Source: an uncultured Desulfuromonas sp. (lineage in GTDB: Bacteria; Desulfobacterota; Desulfuromonadia; Desulfuromonadales; Desulfuromonadaceae). From it: 64,000 nucleotides of DNA. The stretch lies in contig NZ_OY762961.1 in the NCBI RefSeq assembly GCF_963666745.1, positions 1,042,001 to 1,106,000 on the forward strand. The letters are read 5' to 3'. The position numbers were made by a program, and so were the translations under genes. The notes under the pieces were generated by a model. That model ran no database searches and was not told the DNA's origin. It was given only the letters and a program-made list of their open reading frames with translations. Positions 33,267-41,989 of this stretch are shown here, in pieces (position 1 is the stretch's first letter; every line of letters starts with the position of its first letter).

Positions 33267-35636
33267 ATGATCTCGGCACTGTTCCGCTATTTTCAGGGCC
33301 ACCGACGGCTGTTATTTGTGCTGTATGCACTGTTTGTTGCCGTCAGTTTCAGCCTGTTGACGCGGATCGAGCCGCAGGAAACCCTGGACGCGATGTTGCC
33401 GGACTCTACGGTTGGCTCGGGCAGCACGGTACGCGAGGATTTTACCTGGCTGCAGCGCGCTCCGTTTGCCAGCAAGGTGTTTATTGATCTGGCGATTGAC
33501 GATGCCCAGCAGCAGGCGGAGCTTGCCACCAGCGCCAAAGCTTTGGCTGCGGCCTTGCGCGACCGACTTGCAACAACCGTGACCGATGGCCCGCCGATTC
33601 AGCAGCAGGCCATGCTGTTGAATCATCTGCCGGACGCCTTGCCGGGGCTACTGTCTGAAGCCGATTTTCAGGTGATGGCCGCCCGTCTTGCCAATGATGC
33701 GGTGATGACGGAGCAACTGGCTCAGATCAAAAGTCAGCTCATGACGCCGCAGGGCTGGTGGACCAAGGCCCAGCTGCAACGTGATCCGCTGCAACTGTGG
33801 CAATTGACCGCCGATCATCTGCGCCGCTTGAACCCGTTTGCCGGGGCGGGTGGTGAACATGGGGCATTTGTCAGTCGCGACGGACTGCATCGTCTGGTGA
33901 TGGTCGATACTGATGTCGCCATTGGTGATGTCACGGCTAGCCGCGCTTTGCTCAACAGTATTGATGCGGTGCTTGCCGAAACTCTGCCGCCGGAGATCAC
34001 GGCCACGGTGGTCAGCGGTCACCGCTACACGGTGGCGAATGCCGAGACGGTGCAGCGCGACATCCGCGTGGTGTTCAGCGTGGCCAGCGTGGCGATTCTG
34101 GTAATTTTTATGGTGTTGCTGCGCAATGCTCGCGCCCTGTGGGTGTTTTTTCTGCCGGCATCGGTGCTGGGAATCGCGGCTGCCATGGTCACGTTGTGTT
34201 TTCCGCAGCTGTCCGGCATCACCCTCGGTTTTGGTGCCGTGTTGCTGGGTATCACCGTTGACTTTACCCTGCATGTGTTTTTTGCCCTGCGTAGTGGCGG
34301 AGCGCCGCAGGCGATTTTACAACGGCTGGCACGGCCTCTGGTGGGCAGCGCTTTGACCAGTTTTATGGCGTTCAGCGTGTTGCTGTTCTCCACCTTGCCG
34401 GGGCAGCGCCAGCTGGCGGTGTTTTCTATGACGGCGATTGCCGTTGCTCTGGTCCTGGCTCTGGTGGTGATGCCCCATTTGTGCGGTAAAACCTCGGCTG
34501 TCATGGCCCGTGCGCGTCAGGAGGCGGTTCGACATTATCCTCGTGGCGCACTGCTCTGGCTGGTGATTGTTGTGATCGCCGCATTCGGTTGCAGCGACTT
34601 GCGTTTTGACGGCGATTTGCGCCGCTTGAGTGTGCAGACGGCGGCGCTGAGCCATGGCGAAACCGTGATGAAACAGGTGTGGGGCGATGTGCGGAGCCGC
34701 ACGTTGATTTTCTCGCGCGGCGACAGTCTGGATGAGGCGTTGGCGGTCAACGCCCAAGTTGCGGACATTGTGGCAAGCGATGGCAGGGCAACCTCCCTGG
34801 TCACCTTGGCCACTTTGATGCCGGAAGCGGAACGCCAGCAAGTGAGCCGTGAGCGCTGGCAGGCCTTCTGGCAGGAGCATGAGGCGTCGTGGCAACGGTT
34901 TAAGGAACTGGCACAGCAGCAGGGTTTTTCCGCTACGGCGTTTGCCCCGTTTGAAGCGTTTGTTCAGACCGAACCGGCACCGCTCGATCTGCCATTCTGG
35001 CAACAGGCCGGACTCAGTACGCTGATCGATGGGCTGTTGGTGAAAGATATTCCGGGAGGGACTCAGGCCGTGGTCTCGCTGCTGGAGGCGGGCAGTGACG
35101 GGCTGGCGTTGGATGAACGGCTGGAAACGATCCCCGGAGTGGTGGTGGTCGATCAGGGTCAGTTTCGCCAACAGCTCAGTGCTCAGGTTGGTCATGACTT
35201 TGTCGGCTTTATCCTGCGGGCCATGGCGGTTGTCGTATTGGGGCTGGTGGTGTGGTACCGCCGACTGAGCCGGATTGTTTTGGCTCTGCTGCCGGTGTTG
35301 TGCGGCCTGCTGGTGATGTTCGGAGTGATGGGCTGGCTGGGACTGGCGTTGAACTTGTTCAATGTCATTGCCGCCATTTTGATTATCGGACTGGGCGTGG
35401 ATTACGGAATCTTTATGGTCAATCGCTGTCAGTACGGCAGCGGTATGCATACGGACAAGGCAGTGCTGGTTTCGGCGCTGACCACGTTGGCCGGCTTCGG
35501 TTCCCTGGCGCTGGCGCGGCATCCGGCCATGTCGTCCATGGGGCTGACGGTGTTGTTCGGCATCAGTGCTGCTGTGATTACCGCCTTGTTGGTGGTACCC
35601 AGCGCCTATGCTCGCTGGTGTGGGGAGAAGTCCTGA
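33267..35636 (+). CDS. MMPL/RND-type lipid exporter
   Basis: 789 residues. About 12 TM helices in the 1+5+1+5 pattern of RND proteins: TM1 at 13-32, a periplasmic loop to about 265, TM2-6 at about 270-420, a second loop, then TM8-12 at 650-785. The second half contains GLGVDYGIFMVNR and the first GITVDFTLHVFFAL, the Asp-containing TM4/TM10 signatures of MMPL transporters. Proposed to extract the polyene lipid from the inner membrane and pass it to the LolA-like protein encoded next door, as in aryl-polyene loci. Confidence 0.92.
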   Translation: MISALFRYFQGHRRLLFVLYALFVAVSFSLLTRIEPQETLDAMLPDSTVGSGSTVREDFTWLQRAPFASKVFIDLAIDDAQQQAELATSAKALAAALRDRLATTVTDGPPIQQQAMLLNHLPDALPGLLSEADFQVMAARLANDAVMTEQLAQIKSQLMTPQGWWTKAQLQRDPLQLWQLTADHLRRLNPFAGAGGEHGAFVSRDGLHRLVMVDTDVAIGDVTASRALLNSIDAVLAETLPPEITATVVSGHRYTVANAETVQRDIRVVFSVASVAILVIFMVLLRNARALWVFFLPASVLGIAAAMVTLCFPQLSGITLGFGAVLLGITVDFTLHVFFALRSGGAPQAILQRLARPLVGSALTSFMAFSVLLFSTLPGQRQLAVFSMTAIAVALVLALVVMPHLCGKTSAVMARARQEAVRHYPRGALLWLVIVVIAAFGCSDLRFDGDLRRLSVQTAALSHGETVMKQVWGDVRSRTLIFSRGDSLDEALAVNAQVADIVASDGRATSLVTLATLMPEAERQQVSRERWQAFWQEHEASWQRFKELAQQQGFSATAFAPFEAFVQTEPAPLDLPFWQQAGLSTLIDGLLVKDIPGGTQAVVSLLEAGSDGLALDERLETIPGVVVVDQGQFRQQLSAQVGHDFVGFILRAMAVVVLGLVVWYRRLSRIVLALLPVLCGLLVMFGVMGWLGLALNLFNVIAAILIIGLGVDYGIFMVNRCQYGSGMHTDKAVLVSALTTLAGFGSLALARHPAMSSMGLTVLFGISAAVITALLVVPSAYARWCGEKS

Positions 35637-36301
35637 TGATTCGGCACTGGTTGATTCTCGTGTTGTGCTGTCTGACTCTGTCCGCTTGTGGTCGACCGGC
35701 ATTACCACCGCATGCGGCGGGTGTGGTTGAGGGGTTGGAAGCACAACAGCTGGTGACGAATCACTGGTTGAGTGGCACCAACCGCTATTTGTGTCGGCAA
35801 AGCGGCGTGTTGAAACTGCGCTGGCGAGAGGTTCCCTTGCAAGGGGTGCTGCGTATTGACGGTGGCCTGCACGAAGCGCGGCTGGTCGCCATGGACAGCA
35901 TGGGCGTCAAGCTGTTCGACCTGAGCGTGACGCCGGACGACATGACCCTCAATTATTTGTTGCCCTTATTGGAGGACCACCCGCAACTTCCTAAGGTGGT
36001 GGCGGACAGCGTGCGGCGGATTTTTCTGACGCCGCAGCCCACGGTGGCGGATCGTCTGCAACCGCGTGTTGTCGGTCAACCCTATCGGCTGGATTCTGCA
36101 ACGGACGACGGCACCGTGTTTACCTTTGGCGGTGATCCCATCCGTCTGCAGGAAACCCGTGTCGATGTCACCGGCGAGGACTGGCAGGTTGATTACTTTG
36201 ATTATGCCCAGTTTGGAGCGCTGTGGGTGCCGCGAATGATTGTGCTCGATGATGAAAACTACCGTCTGACGCTATGGATGGAGGAGGTGCGACAGCTATG
36301 A
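35636..36301 (+). CDS. DUF3261 lipoprotein
   Basis: 221 residues from the ATG at 35636, sharing a base with the MMPL stop (TGATG). The signal peptide ends in lipobox LSAC, so the acylated Cys is at about residue 18. The rest is a soluble beta-rich domain (DDMTLNYLLPLLEDHPQL, YFDYAQFGALWVPRMI) matching the DUF3261 outer-membrane lipoproteins of aryl-polyene clusters. Probably the outer-membrane acceptor in the MMPL-LolA route, similar in logic to LolB. Confidence 0.85.
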   Translation: MIRHWLILVLCCLTLSACGRPALPPHAAGVVEGLEAQQLVTNHWLSGTNRYLCRQSGVLKLRWREVPLQGVLRIDGGLHEARLVAMDSMGVKLFDLSVTPDDMTLNYLLPLLEDHPQLPKVVADSVRRIFLTPQPTVADRLQPRVVGQPYRLDSATDDGTVFTFGGDPIRLQETRVDVTGEDWQVDYFDYAQFGALWVPRMIVLDDENYRLTLWMEEVRQL

Positions 36302-36666
36302 CCAGCCCGGTACGCCAGGAGATTCTGCATTCAAGCTGTACACCTTTGTCGGTTGTGGACGGTCAGGCCGAGCAGGCTTTTGTCCTCAGTGAGGACTTTA
36401 TCGGTTTCAGCGGCCACTTTCCTGGCTATCCAATTGTGCCGGGTGTCATCCAGGTCTTGATGGCCCAGGTGGTTGCCGAGCAGGCCGGTTTGATCCAGCT
36501 GGCACCCGTCGCCATGGAGCGGGCCAAATTTCATCGCCAGTTACGCCCTCAGGAGCGGATTGTCGTGCACTGTACTGCGAAAACTGTGCGCGGAAAATCG
36601 GTGATTGATGCGACGTTGATGGTCGATGACGAACTGGCTTCGGCGTTCTGGCTGACGTTGGGGTAG
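36298..36666 (+). CDS. Hotdog 3-hydroxyacyl-ACP dehydratase-like protein (ApeI/FabZ-like), His-only
   Basis: 122 residues from the ATG at 36298, preceded by GGAGGTG. It carries the FabZ segment GHFPGYPIVPGVIQ with H40 in the catalytic position. The acid normally found 14 residues later (Glu in FabZ, Asp in ApeI-like proteins) is Leu54 in GVIQVLMAQ. This is the mirror image of the gene at 32183, which has Glu but no His. FabZ active sites use His from one subunit and Glu from the other, so a heterodimer of the two proteins would rebuild one site. Start overlaps the DUF3261 gene by four bases. Confidence 0.85.
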   Translation: MTSPVRQEILHSSCTPLSVVDGQAEQAFVLSEDFIGFSGHFPGYPIVPGVIQVLMAQVVAEQAGLIQLAPVAMERAKFHRQLRPQERIVVHCTAKTVRGKSVIDATLMVDDELASAFWLTLG

Positions 36667-36678
36667 AAAGAAAACATC

Positions 36679-37140
36679 ATGGCAAAAAAAGGCTGGTTTC
36701 CAACAATCGAAGGCGCACCACCTCCTCTGACTCTGACCGTCAAACGTCAGGTGCGTTTTGAAGAGGTCGATGCCGTGGGTATCGTCTGGCATGGCCGCTA
36801 TCCAAGCTATTTTGAGGATGCCCGGGTGGCGCTGGGAGCGCATTACGGTCTCGGCTACATGGACTTTTATGCCCAGGGCGTGGTGGCGCCGATCAAAAAG
36901 TTGCATCTCGATTATGTTCAGCCGCTGCGCTTTGAAGAGTGGTTTACCATCGAGGGCTTATGGCACTGGACTGAAGCGGCGCGGTTGAATTTTGAATTTA
37001 TTCTTCGCAATGAGGCACAACAGGTGGTGACCCGCGGCTACAGCGTGCAGATGCTGCTGGATAGCGAGCACACTATTCTGGTGGTGCCGCCGCCGTTTTA
37101 TCAGGACTTTTTACGTCGTTGGAAAGAAGGAACACTGTGA
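36679..37140 (+). CDS. Hotdog thioesterase (4HBT/YbgC type, ApeK-like)
   Basis: 153 residues. The active-site segment VRFEEVDAVGIVWHGRYPSYFEDAR at about 27-50 carries the catalytic Asp of the 4-hydroxybenzoyl-CoA thioesterase group. Likely releases or proofreads acyl-ACP intermediates, as proposed for the thioesterase of aryl-polyene clusters. The stop overlaps the GTG start of the next ketosynthase. Confidence 0.9.
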   Translation: MAKKGWFPTIEGAPPPLTLTVKRQVRFEEVDAVGIVWHGRYPSYFEDARVALGAHYGLGYMDFYAQGVVAPIKKLHLDYVQPLRFEEWFTIEGLWHWTEAARLNFEFILRNEAQQVVTRGYSVQMLLDSEHTILVVPPPFYQDFLRRWKEGTL

Positions 37141-38273
37141 ACACCGTTGTCATCACTCACGGCTGCGCGGTGACTGGGTTAGGAACGAGCCTAGAAACCA
37201 GTTGGAACGCCCTGATGGCGGGCGAGACGGCCATTGCCGCCGTGGACCGTTTCGATACCGAACATTATCTGTCCAAAGTGGCGGCCTGTGTGCCCGGGCT
37301 GACTGCCGATGCCAGCGGGTCGCGGCTTTATCCGTTGCTCGATCAGGTGCTTGGCCAGCTTCCGCAGCTGCCCGAGGATACCCGGTTGTTCACCGCCACC
37401 ACCAAGGGGGCCATCGACCTGTTGGAAACCGGTCGACGTGCCGGGCAGGAGGCCGCGCAACTGCAGGCCAGCCTGCCGGTGGCCATGACTCGCTGGGTAG
37501 CGCAACGGCTGGGATTAACCGATCCGGGGCAGAACATCAACGCGGCCTGCGCCTCGTCCACCCAGGCCATTGCCCGGGGGGCCTCACTGATTGCCCATGG
37601 CCGGGCATGCTGTGTTGTGGTGGTGTGCGCCGATCTGGTCAGTGAATTTGTTTTATCCGGGTTCTCCGCGTTACAAGCGGTGTCGCGTTTTCCCAGTCGT
37701 CCGTTCGATGTCGAGCGCAGCGGCCTGACCTTGGGCGAAGGCGCCGCAGCCATCGTGCTGATGGATGAGGAGCTGGCCAAACAAAACGGTCTGGCCACGG
37801 ATATTCAACTGTGTGGCTGGGGCATTGCCAATGACGCCAATCACATTACCGCGCCGGCCCGTGACGGCTGCGGGCTGATCCTGGCCGTGGAGCAGGCGCT
37901 GCAGTGTGCCGGACTGACTGCCGACCAAGTGGCGGCCATCAGCGCCCACGGCACCGGTACGGTGTACAACGACATGATGGAGCTGACCGCATTTCAGGCG
38001 CTGTTCGGTGACCGGCAGCTGCCGATCAACTCGATCAAAGGAGCCTTGGGCCACACTCTGGGTGCGGCTGGCGGCTTGGAGGTCGCTCTGGGAATTCCGG
38101 CCTTGCGGGAACGAAGTCTGCCGCCCACCTGCGGATTGGTAAAGGCTGAACCATTGGCGGGTGAACGGATCAAGAACAGGGCGCAATCGTTCGAAGGCGA
38201 GGTGCTGCTGTCAACCAACTCCGGCTTTGGCGGTGTCAACGCCGCCCTGTTGCTGAAACGGAGGGACGCATGA
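37137..38273 (+). CDS. Beta-ketoacyl-ACP synthase (KS-alpha of the aryl-polyene-like core)
   Basis: 378 residues from GTG 37137, with GAAGGA upstream and overlapping the thioesterase stop; an ATG 18 bases earlier is less likely. Active-site residues are complete: C138 (NAACASSTQ), His in SAHGTGTVYND near 272, and Lys/His in SIKGALGHTLGAAGG near 303-308. Overlaps the following short KS-like gene by four bases. In E. coli APE synthesis a ketosynthase works as a heterodimer with such a short partner. Confidence 0.92.
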   Translation: MNTVVITHGCAVTGLGTSLETSWNALMAGETAIAAVDRFDTEHYLSKVAACVPGLTADASGSRLYPLLDQVLGQLPQLPEDTRLFTATTKGAIDLLETGRRAGQEAAQLQASLPVAMTRWVAQRLGLTDPGQNINAACASSTQAIARGASLIAHGRACCVVVVCADLVSEFVLSGFSALQAVSRFPSRPFDVERSGLTLGEGAAAIVLMDEELAKQNGLATDIQLCGWGIANDANHITAPARDGCGLILAVEQALQCAGLTADQVAAISAHGTGTVYNDMMELTAFQALFGDRQLPINSIKGALGHTLGAAGGLEVALGIPALRERSLPPTCGLVKAEPLAGERIKNRAQSFEGEVLLSTNSGFGGVNAALLLKRRDA

Positions 38274-38953
38274 GCCGTTATCGCATGGCCGGATTCGGTT
38301 GGGTAAGCAGCTATGGTTTTGGCCGTGGCCTGTGCTGCGGCTTCGAAGGCTTCGGCCCCGGACCCCTGCCGCAAATCCAGCGTCAGGACCTGTTTGACAA
38401 GCCGGACCGCCGTTTTGGCCGCATGGACGCGTTCTCGCGCCTGGGCCTGGCCGGAATTACCTTGGCGTTGCAGGATGCCAACATGGACCAGTGGGCCCAG
38501 AAACGGCCGGTGGCCATTCTGGCCGAAACCTACAGTGGCTGCCTGGAAACGGATGGCGACTATTTCACCACGGTCATCCCCGAACACGGTGCCCTGGCCA
38601 GCCCGCAACTGTTCGCCTACACGCTGTCGAATACCTTCCTCGGCGAGGCAGCGCTACGCTTCGGCCTCACCGGTTGCTGCGAGGTCGTCAACAGCTGCCG
38701 CTGTGACGGCCTGGCCGTACTTGACAACGCCCTCGACCTGCTCGACAACGGCGAAGCCGAGGCCGTAGTCGTCGGCTTCTGCGACCTGGACGACTGCGGT
38801 GTCTTACAGGCCCCAGGCAGCCTGTTTCTAGTGGTGGATAAAACAGATAATGATACGGGATTGGCCCTGGAGCGCAATGATTCAGGCGTGCTGCAATTGA
38901 ACGAACAGCCCGTGAACAGCGCCATGGACCTACTGACACGATTAAAGAGATAA
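38270..38953 (+). CDS. Short ketosynthase-like protein (chain-length-factor/ApeC-like, Ketoacyl-synt_2)
   Basis: 227 residues, only the N-terminal half of a ketosynthase. The region around the usual nucleophile reads VVNSCRCDGLAVLD instead of ACSSG. The His and Lys/His motifs of the C-terminal half are absent because the protein ends there. It is not a frameshift product: the frame is open and the stop is clean. Matches the truncated KS partners found in aryl-polyene clusters. Expected to pair with the ketosynthase encoded immediately before it and help set chain length. Confidence 0.85.
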   Translation: MSRYRMAGFGWVSSYGFGRGLCCGFEGFGPGPLPQIQRQDLFDKPDRRFGRMDAFSRLGLAGITLALQDANMDQWAQKRPVAILAETYSGCLETDGDYFTTVIPEHGALASPQLFAYTLSNTFLGEAALRFGLTGCCEVVNSCRCDGLAVLDNALDLLDNGEAEAVVVGFCDLDDCGVLQAPGSLFLVVDKTDNDTGLALERNDSGVLQLNEQPVNSAMDLLTRLKR

Positions 38954-39353
38954 GGCCACAAAAAACAGCACCTTTCCGATATGGTGCCACGAAAAAAATA
39001 GAGAGAGTCACAAGCTGGTCAACAACGTTTTACGCCAAAGATAATGAGGCGCATGATTCGCCTGTCTAAAGGCAGGCGAGCCGAACAGGCAAAGCATAAC
39101 GGAAATAGACCCATTGCAGGTGGGTCTGCGACCCCCGGAGGGCCGGGTCTAAAAGCCGGTTTTGCATCCTTTTGTCGGCTTACAAAAGGATGGCGCCTGC
39201 CGGGGCGAATCCCGGCGACCTTGACCTTGATCTTGATCTCGCCATTGATCTTAAAATAGAAAAAAAGACAGCAGCAACCTGTCGTTCAACGACAAAGCCT
39301 GCTGACCAAAATAACGAACCACGAAACAAAGGGAACAAAGGGAGAAATAATCC
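38954..39353 (+). other. 400-base noncoding region with stacked inverted repeats
   Basis: No gene seen. Hairpins include CGCCTG/CAGGCG at about 39059-39077 and AGACCCA/TGGGTCT at about 39108-39128. The composite repeat copy 2 follows. Separates the ketosynthase block from the radical SAM block; no clear promoter could be identified. Confidence 0.7.
39140..39240 (+). repeat. Composite intergenic repeat, copy 2 (inverted relative to copy 1)
   Basis: GCATCCTTTTG ... CAAAAGGATGG hairpin, then GCCTGCCGGGGCGAATCCC, then CTTGACCTTGATCTTGATC hexamers. Its reverse complement closely matches 30119-30215 along about 95 bases. Confidence 0.85.
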
Positions 39354-40619
39354 ATGAAAATGAAGTTGGTTTATCCGCGCTGGGCCAAGCTGGAACGACA
39401 AACCGAGTTTCACCTGCCGCCCCACGGACCCGTGGTGTTCGCCGCCACGGTTCCCGACGACGTTGAACTGAGCTTTACCGATGAAAACGTCCAGACCCTC
39501 GATTTCGATGAACCCGCCGATCTGATCGCGCTGTCGGTCATGCTCACCTGCCAGCTGCCGCGCGCTTTTGAAATTGCCGACGAATACCGCAAACGCGGCA
39601 AAACCGTCATGTTCGGCGGCATTGCCACCACTTTGCATGCCGAAGAAGTGCAACAGCACGCCGACTGTGTGTTCATCGGCGAGGCCGAAGGGCGCACCGA
39701 GCAGGTGATCCGCGACTTTGAGCGCGGCGAACTCAAGCCGGTGTACAACTATCTGCAACAGCATCCGCCCATCGAACTGGTGGGTACGGCGCGCCGCGAC
39801 ATCCTCGACCGCGACTGTTACAACTACCGTGGCGTGCAGATGCTCGATCTGGTTCATGCCTCACGCGGCTGCAAGTTCAAATGTTTCCCCTGTTGCACCG
39901 GTTATCTCGGTGGTCAGGTGTTCCGTCCGCGGCCCATCGACAAGGTGATCGCTGAAATGGAGGCGATTCCCAACAATCGCATGTTCATCGTCGACAACTC
40001 CATGGCTCAGGATAAACAGTGGTTGCTTGACCTGTTTGAAGCCATGAAGCCGCTGAAAAAGAAATGGGTGTCCCATCCGTTACTCGATGACGACGACGTA
40101 CTCAAAGCGGCGGCCGATGCCGGAGCCTGGTATGTGTATCAGGCGGTGTTCGACACCTCGGACGTCATCCGCAACCGCATCAAGCGCCTCAAGGAGTTCG
40201 GTATTGGCGTCGAGGGCACCATCATCCTCGGTACCGACGATCAGAGCGCCGACGATATCCGCCGTCTGGTCGACTTCCTCATCGAAGTGGAGCTTGACGT
40301 CGCTGAGTTCACCATCCTCACGCCGTTCCCCCATTCGCCGATCCGCACTCAGTTTGAAAAAGAGGGGCGCATTCTCGATAATGGCTGGGGCGATTACACG
40401 GCCGACAAGGTGGTGTTCCAGCCCAAGCAGATGTCTGTGGATACTCTACAGGAGTTGTTTTATTACGCCTGGGATACCTTCAATGCCGACGGCGGCTATC
40501 AGTTGAAGATGGGCAAACTGTTCAAGCAGGTCATTGCCCGCGAGATGGACGACGGCACTTACCGGCGCTACGACACCAAGCGCAAGCGCCAGTTCAACCT
40601 GAACAGGACCGCATCATGA
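39354..40619 (+). CDS. B12-binding radical SAM protein 1
   Basis: 421 residues. The N-terminal 150 residues have a cobalamin-binding-type Rossmann layout (LIALSVMLTCQLPRAFEIADE, GKTVMFGGIATTLH, ADCVFIGEAEG). The radical SAM CxxxCxxC motif is C173-KFK-C177-FP-C180, followed by FRPRP. TIM-barrel signatures such as the IILGTDDQS segment follow. Likely performs radical methylation or C-C bond chemistry on an unactivated carbon of the lipid. Good ribosome binding site (GGGAG). Overlaps the next radical SAM gene by four bases. Confidence 0.9.
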   Translation: MKMKLVYPRWAKLERQTEFHLPPHGPVVFAATVPDDVELSFTDENVQTLDFDEPADLIALSVMLTCQLPRAFEIADEYRKRGKTVMFGGIATTLHAEEVQQHADCVFIGEAEGRTEQVIRDFERGELKPVYNYLQQHPPIELVGTARRDILDRDCYNYRGVQMLDLVHASRGCKFKCFPCCTGYLGGQVFRPRPIDKVIAEMEAIPNNRMFIVDNSMAQDKQWLLDLFEAMKPLKKKWVSHPLLDDDDVLKAAADAGAWYVYQAVFDTSDVIRNRIKRLKEFGIGVEGTIILGTDDQSADDIRRLVDFLIEVELDVAEFTILTPFPHSPIRTQFEKEGRILDNGWGDYTADKVVFQPKQMSVDTLQELFYYAWDTFNADGGYQLKMGKLFKQVIAREMDDGTYRRYDTKRKRQFNLNRTAS

Positions 40620-41989
40620 GTCGTGTCTTCCTGATCTCTTCCAATATTTCCACCGACCCGTATCCGGTCTATCCACTGGGCATGGCCATTGTTGCCGGTG
40701 CCCTGGATCAGGCTGGCCATGAGGTCAGGCAGTTCGATTTCCTGGTTTATGACCAGGATAGCAATCGGCTGCGCGAGGCATTGGAAGCGTTCGCCCCGGA
40801 TGTCGTCTGTCTGTCGCTGCGTAATATCGATAATGTCGATTCGTTCAGCTCCGACGCCAACTGGTACCTGGCTGATGCCAAACGCTTGATCGACGAGATC
40901 CGCACGCTGAAATCAATGCCCATCGTCGTTGGTGGTCCGGCGTTTTCCATCCTGCCCGAGGAAATTCTCGCCTATCTCGGCGCTGATTACGGCGTGGTGG
41001 GTGAGGGGGAACAGGCCGTGCCGGAGCTGATCGGTAAAATCCTCCGTGGCGAGGAGGTCCCGGCCATCACCTGCGGTAGTGCACCGTTGCAGGGCCATGA
41101 AATGGGCCAGCCATTGCTGGTGCCTGAGTTCGTCGACTACTACCAGCAACACAGCGGCCTGATTAATCTGCAGACCAAGCGCGGCTGCCCGTTTAAATGC
41201 GTCTACTGTACCTATCCCGGTCTTGAAGGGCATCGCTTCCGGCCGCGTCCGGTGGAGGCGGTGATTGAGGATCTCGAACGCCTTAAACGCGATCATGCCA
41301 CCAGCACCGTGTTTTTCACCGATTCCATTTTCAACGATCCGCAGGGCTATCATTTACAGCTTGCTGAAGAGATGGTGCGCCGCGAACTGGATATTCGCTG
41401 GTGCGGGTTTTTCCGGCCTCAGGGCTTGAACCGCGAGGTGCTGCAGCTGCTGAAACGTGCCGGTCTCTATGCCATGGAGATGGGTACCGATGCCGGGTGC
41501 GATACGACCTTGGCCGGGCTCGACAAGGGCTTTGGCTTTGACGAAGTGTTGGCCTGCCAGCAGGCGGCCGTGGCCGAACAGGTGCCGTGCGCCCATTTCA
41601 TTATGTTCGGCGGGCCGAACGAGACGCCGGAGACGGTGGCTGAAGGGCTGGCCAACATCGCTCAACTTGAACATTGCGTGGTGTTCGCCTTTTCCGGCAT
41701 CCGTATTCTGCCCAAGTCGCGGCTGTTGGAGCGGGCCATTGCCGACAAGGTGATCGAGCCCGGCACGTCTCTGATCAAACCCGTCTACTATTTCTCGCCG
41801 CACATTGAGGTGGAGGCGATGAATCAGATGATCCTCGATTCGTTCAATGGTCGGCGCGACCGGATTTTCCCGCCGTCGGACGGCCAGGAAAAGATGGCGG
41901 TGATGAACAATTTCGGGTTTAAGGGTATTTTGTGGGATCATTTGATCCGCTTTAATGATTCTGGCCGCAGGAGACGCCGTGCACGCTGA
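40616..41989 (+). CDS. B12-binding radical SAM protein 2
   Basis: 457 residues. An N-terminal B12-binding-like domain opens with SSNISTDPYPVYPLGMAIVAGAL and continues to PIVVGGPAFSILPEEIL and YGVVGEGEQAV. The [4Fe-4S] motif is C191-PFK-C195-VY-C198, then FRPRPVEAVIEDL. It resembles proteins annotated as lipid-biosynthesis B12/radical SAM enzymes (inference from memory of the family). Ends in an Arg-rich tail (GRRRRRAR). Overlaps the third radical SAM gene. Confidence 0.9.
   Translation: MSRVFLISSNISTDPYPVYPLGMAIVAGALDQAGHEVRQFDFLVYDQDSNRLREALEAFAPDVVCLSLRNIDNVDSFSSDANWYLADAKRLIDEIRTLKSMPIVVGGPAFSILPEEILAYLGADYGVVGEGEQAVPELIGKILRGEEVPAITCGSAPLQGHEMGQPLLVPEFVDYYQQHSGLINLQTKRGCPFKCVYCTYPGLEGHRFRPRPVEAVIEDLERLKRDHATSTVFFTDSIFNDPQGYHLQLAEEMVRRELDIRWCGFFRPQGLNREVLQLLKRAGLYAMEMGTDAGCDTTLAGLDKGFGFDEVLACQQAAVAEQVPCAHFIMFGGPNETPETVAEGLANIAQLEHCVVFAFSGIRILPKSRLLERAIADKVIEPGTSLIKPVYYFSPHIEVEAMNQMILDSFNGRRDRIFPPSDGQEKMAVMNNFGFKGILWDHLIRFNDSGRRRRRAR

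Noticed and set aside
34317-35744. A 475-residue minus-strand frame opposite the MMPL gene
   Set aside because: His/Gln-rich low-complexity product without domains; shadow of the exporter gene.
38270-38953. The short ketosynthase considered as a frameshifted pseudogene
   Set aside because: No KS C-terminal half follows in any frame; short KS partners of this length are normal in aryl-polyene clusters.
30119-39240. The inverted repeats considered as the ends of a composite transposon
   Set aside because: No transposase gene lies within or beside either copy and the repeats have internal hairpins typical of REP-like elements.
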